Source: Haliclona indistincta
Lineage: Eukaryota; Porifera; Demospongiae; Haplosclerida; Chalinidae
Reading direction: 5' to 3'
DNA length: 64,000 nucleotides
Assembly: GCA_964017065.1 (NCBI GenBank)
Contig: OZ024787.1
Coordinates: 12,588,234-12,652,233, forward strand
A program made the position numbers and the translations under genes. Within the stretch, counting starts at the first letter, position 1; each line of letters begins with the position of its first letter. This document shows positions 60,119 through 64,000 of this stretch, one piece after another. Under the pieces are notes generated by a model. The model saw only the letters and a program-made list of their open reading frames with translations. It did not search any database and was not told where the DNA came from.

Positions 60119-61762
60119 TTGTCTCGGGTGTGTGTGTGTGTGTGTGTGTTGACAATAGTATATATGATACATGACTCATCACATACATGTAAGTAATAGT
60201 TAACTCCCGGTCTCTGAGGCGATACGGGATATATACCGAGGTGGTTAATTATGCTGTCCAAGGGCGGAGCCCGAGGATGGCATAATTAACCACCGAGGTA
60301 TTATCCCGATCGCCGAAGAGACCGGGAGTTAACTGACTTGTACCTCACCACCAGTCTTCTCGTGGTGTTTGTAGCTGCTCGTAGCTGTTCTGTAGCTTGT
60401 AAGCGAAAATCTACGAGCGATGGGAGCCCAGGGCACTCGCCTCCAAGCGCACACTCGCCAGGTCTATAATGGTGAACGCCCGTGTTCAAGTTGGGCGACA
60501 AACGGCGAACGCCCGTGTTCAAGTTGGGCGACAAACGAAGCCTGGCGTCAACTTTTGTGCAGCTAAACGCACGGTAACTTGGCTTTCAGGCAGCAATGCT
60601 GGCTGACCTTTCCCAAAGGTTAACACGTGCGCCAAAAATTTATTGATAATTTATTGACGATGGCCCACTAGTATCTGCTATTTTGTGGGGTATAAAGCTC
60701 CACTCACTTTTCGCCGGGTGGGCAGGTGTGGATAAGGGACTACTGCCACTTACAGTGCTTCCAGCTTAAAGAGTAGAATTTTACACAATGTTTATTCTAG
60801 TGTCTACTACAAAATTGGAATTTTGCGTTCTAGGTGGTGCTGTTTACTCAAAGATAGTAAGAATATCATAATTACACGCAGTGAGGTATCATTGGAATTG
60901 TAGGTTTTAATGTGTGACGTCACACAATAATTCGCTGAAGCTTGAAATTACCAAAAGTTGGTAATAAAAATCTTGTAACTACTGCACCGTTTAAAGTACA
61001 GCTTTCATTTTTGCAACTTATAAAATTATGCTATGTATGTACTACCTGCTTTAAAAACCATTCTTAACTAACAAATTTGTTGAAATTTGAGCCTAAACAC
61101 TTTTTGAACTCTAAAAGGGAGGAATTTTTGTGTGTTAAATTACATAAAAACATTATGCAGCAAACATAAGCAATCGAAAATTGAACTATTCCTTGTGTTG
61201 TATGACAAGTGGCTATTCTTAACTAAGTCAAATGCAAATTTCCAAGCCTAAACACTTTTGCTACTGACGTTCGCTAATCACTTCTACATAACCATTCATA
61301 ACTTTAATATTACTTTTTGGAAGTCATTTAAACTTCATTTTTATGATCAGCAATGATGTCTCAAGATTCATACCAGATTTAACAGTCACAGCATCTATAA
61401 TGTTGGTTTTACACCACAATAAGTCAAATTTTCAAAATTCTACTCTTTAAGCTGGAAGCACTGTAGCCACTTCCTGGAAAATATCCATATTTGCCTGTTT
61501 TAACTTTAATATCCTGGAAAATATCCATATTTTCCTGTGTATATGGGATATATACCATGCCATTTTCCCTTGATCTTTGGGTGTGGTGGGGTACAATAGT
61601 TGATAACCTTTACATGGTTTATTATTAAACCTGTACCTACTGATGTCTTGTGTGTCATGACTCACACTGTTGTTCTTTTTATACAGCGTGATGGTAAGAC
61701 TGCACTTGATATAGCGAGAGAGTTTAATAATCATGAAGTATTTCAATATCTGAAGGAAGTTG
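48113..61762 (+). CDS. Ankyrin-Roc-COR-Death protein B (first six exons, partial)
   Basis: Exons 48113-48133, 48285-48377, 56202-56303, 57782-57880, 59035-59133 and 61687-61762 correspond one to one with copy A and keep the same phases, ending phase 1 for a Roc-COR exon beyond the edge. Exon 2 is 12 bases shorter and exon 6 one codon longer than in A. All six frames are open. The encoded ankyrin units differ from A at many surface positions (for example SATRGHED against SARYGNED, and HFAAQYGHLD against [10 protein letters not shown]). Intron 2 holds a 5-kb P-like transposon, which may or may not be spliced out cleanly. Confidence 0.82.
49005..49459. mobile_element. hAT-type MITE (copy B only)
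   Basis: Ends CAGGATTGGGGC and GCCCCAACCCTG are flanked by the 8-base duplication TCGCATTG. The inside is full of GTACTTGTACTT repeats. Copy A has the empty site at about 24860. Confidence 0.9.
49628..50332. mobile_element. GCCTCGGTGG-family repeat (copy B only)
   Basis: Starts GAAGCACCAAAGGTGC and ends with the palindrome CCTCGTGGCTCCGCCCACCG. It splits the loop of an inverted repeat that is intact in copy A (about 25010). Confidence 0.78.
50619..51877 (+). CDS. Accessory protein of the P-like transposon
   Basis: Exons 50619-50853 and 50910-51877 give about 400 residues. The N-terminal 80 are Lys/Glu/Ala/Thr-rich with short repeats (EKTKDATEKT, ENTEEAVESTEE), likely a charged tail. The rest is a globular domain with SALRYAAGYVCRNISGKLK, a motif style seen near the C-terminus of several cut-and-paste transposases, ending SSKKSTQRSKGLRGKLYTE. 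I do not recognise a catalytic motif. It may be a split-off transposase part or a DNA-binding helper; function unknown. Confidence 0.7.
51963..54830 (-). CDS. P-element/THAP9-like transposase
   Basis: Begins MPKGHRKLRLSSKKNYEK at 54830 and ends at 51963. The coding blocks are about 54830-54621, 54567-54374, 54323-54202, 54144-52955, 52906-52745, 52688-52500, 52441-52315 and 52258-51963. A coiled coil (about 53880-53800) precedes the RNase H-like core: LVVDEVHIRDNLVHD, LIGFVDLGE, LTCDGASSNRRFE and SDPPHLLKTARNCWW. The C-terminal block has LCQDPLEKFFGCQRQRG, matching the end of THAP9/P transposases. The usual N-terminal C2CH THAP finger is not apparent; a short CVSCTKH cluster is present instead. 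It should cut and paste the element using the 37-base ends. Confidence 0.82.
56532..57070. mobile_element. TAACCCTCGG-family repeat (copy B only)
   Basis: Flanked by TTCAT on both sides. The interior matches 30743-31292 in opposite orientation. The start is a palindrome (TAACCCTCGGCGCATGCGCG). The empty site is in copy A at about 26155. Confidence 0.82.
58196..58671. mobile_element. TA-target MITE, homologue of 27453-27914
   Basis: Same ends as the copy A element and inherited by duplication. Confidence 0.7.
60050..60150. repeat. (GT)n microsatellite
   Basis: Almost pure GT with a few interruptions, inside a copy-B-specific insertion. Confidence 0.95.
60197..60335. repeat. Large near-perfect palindrome
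   Basis: GTTAACTCCCGGTCTCTGAG at the left returns inverted at the right end. The arms are about 60 bases around a short centre near GTCCAAGGGCGG. Confidence 0.85.
60753..61463. mobile_element. TA-target element with 31-base ends (copy B only)
   Basis: Ends CAGTGCTTCCAGCTTAAAGA are perfectly inverted over about 30 bases with TA flanks; 711 bases, AT-rich, no gene. Confidence 0.87.
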
Positions 61763-64000
61763 GTAAGTGCAATATAAGCTCGATCTGATACTGTATATCA
61801 TAGAACACTGTGTATGTATGATTATATCAAAATAATTATCACATTATTTTGTCAATGATTTGAAATCTATATAATTTTATCCTCTATACTCAACCTCATG
61901 AGTTGCCTATAGACACCAACAGCACCATGTATATGCATTATGATATGCAGCATTGTCTGATTGTGCAATGTTTCTTGTGTTGTATCGTCACCATCTTGAC
62001 CACACCCCTCTTGTGATAATTCCTGTATTACTCTGCTTAAACTAGTTAGTAATATCATAGATACAGTATACCAACAGGGATTAGCAACGCGTGTGCATTC
62101 CAATACGTTTTTGTATTACAAGCTGATTGTACATCCTCGTTACAGGGTAAACATTAAACGTTGCCTTGCAACGAGCTCATTGCTAAGCTAGCTCTTGGTG
62201 ACCATGCTAAGAAGAGTCACTGTCATGGCACGTTGTCGAGCTCTGATGATTGACTTGAGTACTGTTTAGTTTTGATTGATAACTGACTAAGTGGTTATTG
62301 ATTGCAGGATTATTCCATGCCTACCAGGTGTGTACACCATATACACTAGCTCAGTATGGTATATTAGCACAATACCAAGTGTATATGGTATACATACCAG
62401 GTGTGTACACTCATATACACTCGGTATAGTTTACTAGCACAATACCTAGTGTATATGGTATACATACCAGGTGGGCATGGAATAGGTTACTTGTACCATA
62501 ACCACCATTGACATAATCAATGAGGTCAATTGTTTACGAGGTCCCATTAGCATCAGCAAGACAACTGTGTATAAGAAGTGAGCATACCTACATGTAGGCT
62601 TGCCTTACCTTTGGTATGGGTGAACCACTCTCAAGTTCCAACCAAAGTTACTCTCGCAGTCAATACTGTTTACTGTGTGGAGTGAGTCATGTGATTCTAT
62701 TAGTGGCTTTACCACTGGGGACTTTCCCTGTATACACACCAGTGAATATACAGGGAAAATCCCCATTGCAGGGAAATAAAAGTATATTTTATACCAGTGT
62801 TATACCATGCCTACCTGTGGTGTATTCATGATACACCACAGGTAGGCATGGTATAACTGACTTGTATCATGGCAACCACAAAGCCCGATGATGTCTGTAG
62901 GTTTCTACAGTATAGGAATAGGATAAAACAAGGGCGACTTGCGCATTCTTCATAGTTTACTAGTGAGGATGACTCACAACTCTCGCCCCTTCCTATTTTT
63001 CTCTCTGGAAGGTAGATCATTTCAATGGTCTTTTTTGCCCAGTGGGAGTCATGTGACTTCCCGTGGAATATCCAAATATACCACAGGAAGTCACATGATT
63101 TCCCTTGAAATACCCAGATATACCACAGGAAATCGTTTGACTTTCCATGGAATATCTGAAATACACCACTGGCGGTGCCTTTGAAGGCTACCTATATGGT
63201 ACAATGGGAAATATTTCCCTGGCAGTGCCTTTGATCTTAGAGGCTACTATGGTACAAGCGATGTGAAACGCTAACAAGCAGCTTGTTTCCTCTCTGAAAA
63301 GTGGTTATGTGCCTGTTACTACATGTAGCTTTTAGTTGTTCGGTTCCAGATAACATGTTATTTCGTACATGTCATCGTGAGAATAGTGCATTAACTTTTC
63401 TATTCTCGATCTCACACAGTGTAGTGCTATCGCACGAGACAAACTAAGCTGTTCAGCCCTATTTGTACGGGTGCTAGTGTAGAATCTTGCTTTTACCATT
63501 GTTTTTGTTGTCTATATCCATATACTTTTAAAAAATGTCCTTGTGTGTACATGTCTAGCGAGCAACCTATTTTTAATAGCAGTATAAAATCCATATCTGG
63601 AGATTACCTTAGAATTGCATGCTATTTGCTCAGCTGGTTGTGACTTGATGAACTAGTGTTATTTATAGCATGATCATTATTATGCCGAGGTGGGCGGAGC
63701 CACGTAGGCATACAGTAGTCTGTTCGGTTGTGTGTTCGCAATGCGTATATATCTCAGCAACCGCTTGCTACTAAGCGCTGAAATTAGCAACACAGGTAGA
63801 TCTCAGTAGTTTATGAAAAACAAATTTGGCAGAATTGCGATTAAAGGCTTTGTTTTCAAGTTATGGCGTTGTTTGCTTGCCTGGACTGCCGTTGCGAGCG
63901 TTCGGGCTTCCTTCAGAGACAATGCTGTCCACAGTTGGCTACATCGCAACTTGAAGGCTTGATCTGTGACAGTGCAGCTCGCACGACTCCTTAATTGTAG
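61763..64000. other. Intron 6 of Death gene B with palindromic repeats
   Basis: No coding exon supported. It matches copy A at 29714-29990 and again at 63530-63670 (34525-34670). The middle (62290-63280) is filled with palindromic units around ATACCAGGTGTGTACAC, a perfect palindrome at 62798-62852 (centre TATTCATGATA, arms CACCACAGGTAGGCATGG) and TCACATGA/CCACAGGAA repeats. A GCCTCGGTGG-family element starts at about 63682, about 20 bases before where exon 7 is expected. Confidence 0.7.

Larger units (their letters stand above)
45489..64000. repeat. Segmental duplication copy B (runs off the right edge)
   Basis: Same unit and orientation as copy A. It is longer because of insertions at 47015-47593, 49005-49459, 49628-50332, 50457-55473, 56532-57070, about 59840-61480 and 63682 onwards. 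The exon matching 34693 of copy A should lie beyond base 64000. Confidence 0.92.

Noticed and set aside
59842..60261. Val/Cys- or Thr/His-rich frames
   Set aside because: Translations of the GT microsatellite at 60050-60150.

Overview
The window is eukaryotic and metazoan. Genes are split into many short exons with GT-AG introns. I could join exons by reading phase into an SNX14-type sorting nexin, an EPAC/RapGEF-type cyclic-nucleotide sensor, NPL4, a protein disulfide isomerase (PDI) and two ankyrin-Roc-COR-Death proteins. The gene content and dense DNA transposons fit an early-branching animal such as a sponge, but the sequence alone does not prove the taxon. All exon joins were made by eye from splice sites, phase and protein similarity, with no transcript evidence.

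Layout. 1-13267 (minus): 5' half of an SNX14 gene (17 exons, phase-consistent), whose large intron carries a 6.4-kb CACTA-like transposon (1823-8213, with a tnp2/DUF4218 transposase and a BEN-domain protein) and a tRNA-Arg(UCG). 13446-14590 (plus): first four exons of an EPAC/RapGEF gene, head to head with SNX14 and 178 bp away. 14591-16500: minisatellites, then an assembly gap (16501-16700). 16701-20252: Helitron-type Rep/helicase with a C-terminal OTU protease domain. 20253-21980: two unassigned exons and a 600-bp foldback.

From about 21990 a unit made of NPL4 (minus) and an ANK-Roc-COR-Death gene (plus) occurs twice: copy A at 21990-37458 (Death gene complete, 10 exons) and copy B from about 45490 to the right edge (six 5' exons seen, the rest off the edge). 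Between them lies a PDI gene (minus, 38330-44501) that lacks 5' exons here and carries a 4-base frameshift. The duplication is recent: introns and NPL4 exons differ by only about 1-5%, and several transposons sit in one copy with an empty site in the other. Both NPL4 copies are broken, each in different places.

The most remarkable signal is in the ankyrin exons. They differ between the copies by about 15% while the introns touching them differ by about 1-2% near exons 2-4 (up to about 9% beside exon 6). Most changes alter the amino acid, and they repeatedly hit the exposed helix-1 positions of each repeat. Both reading frames stay open. This looks like an ankyrin recognition array being diversified exon by exon in front of a conserved GTPase/Death signalling module, a candidate innate-recognition family. 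Copy B also carries a 5-kb P-element/THAP9-like transposon (50457-55473) with a second, divergently placed gene.
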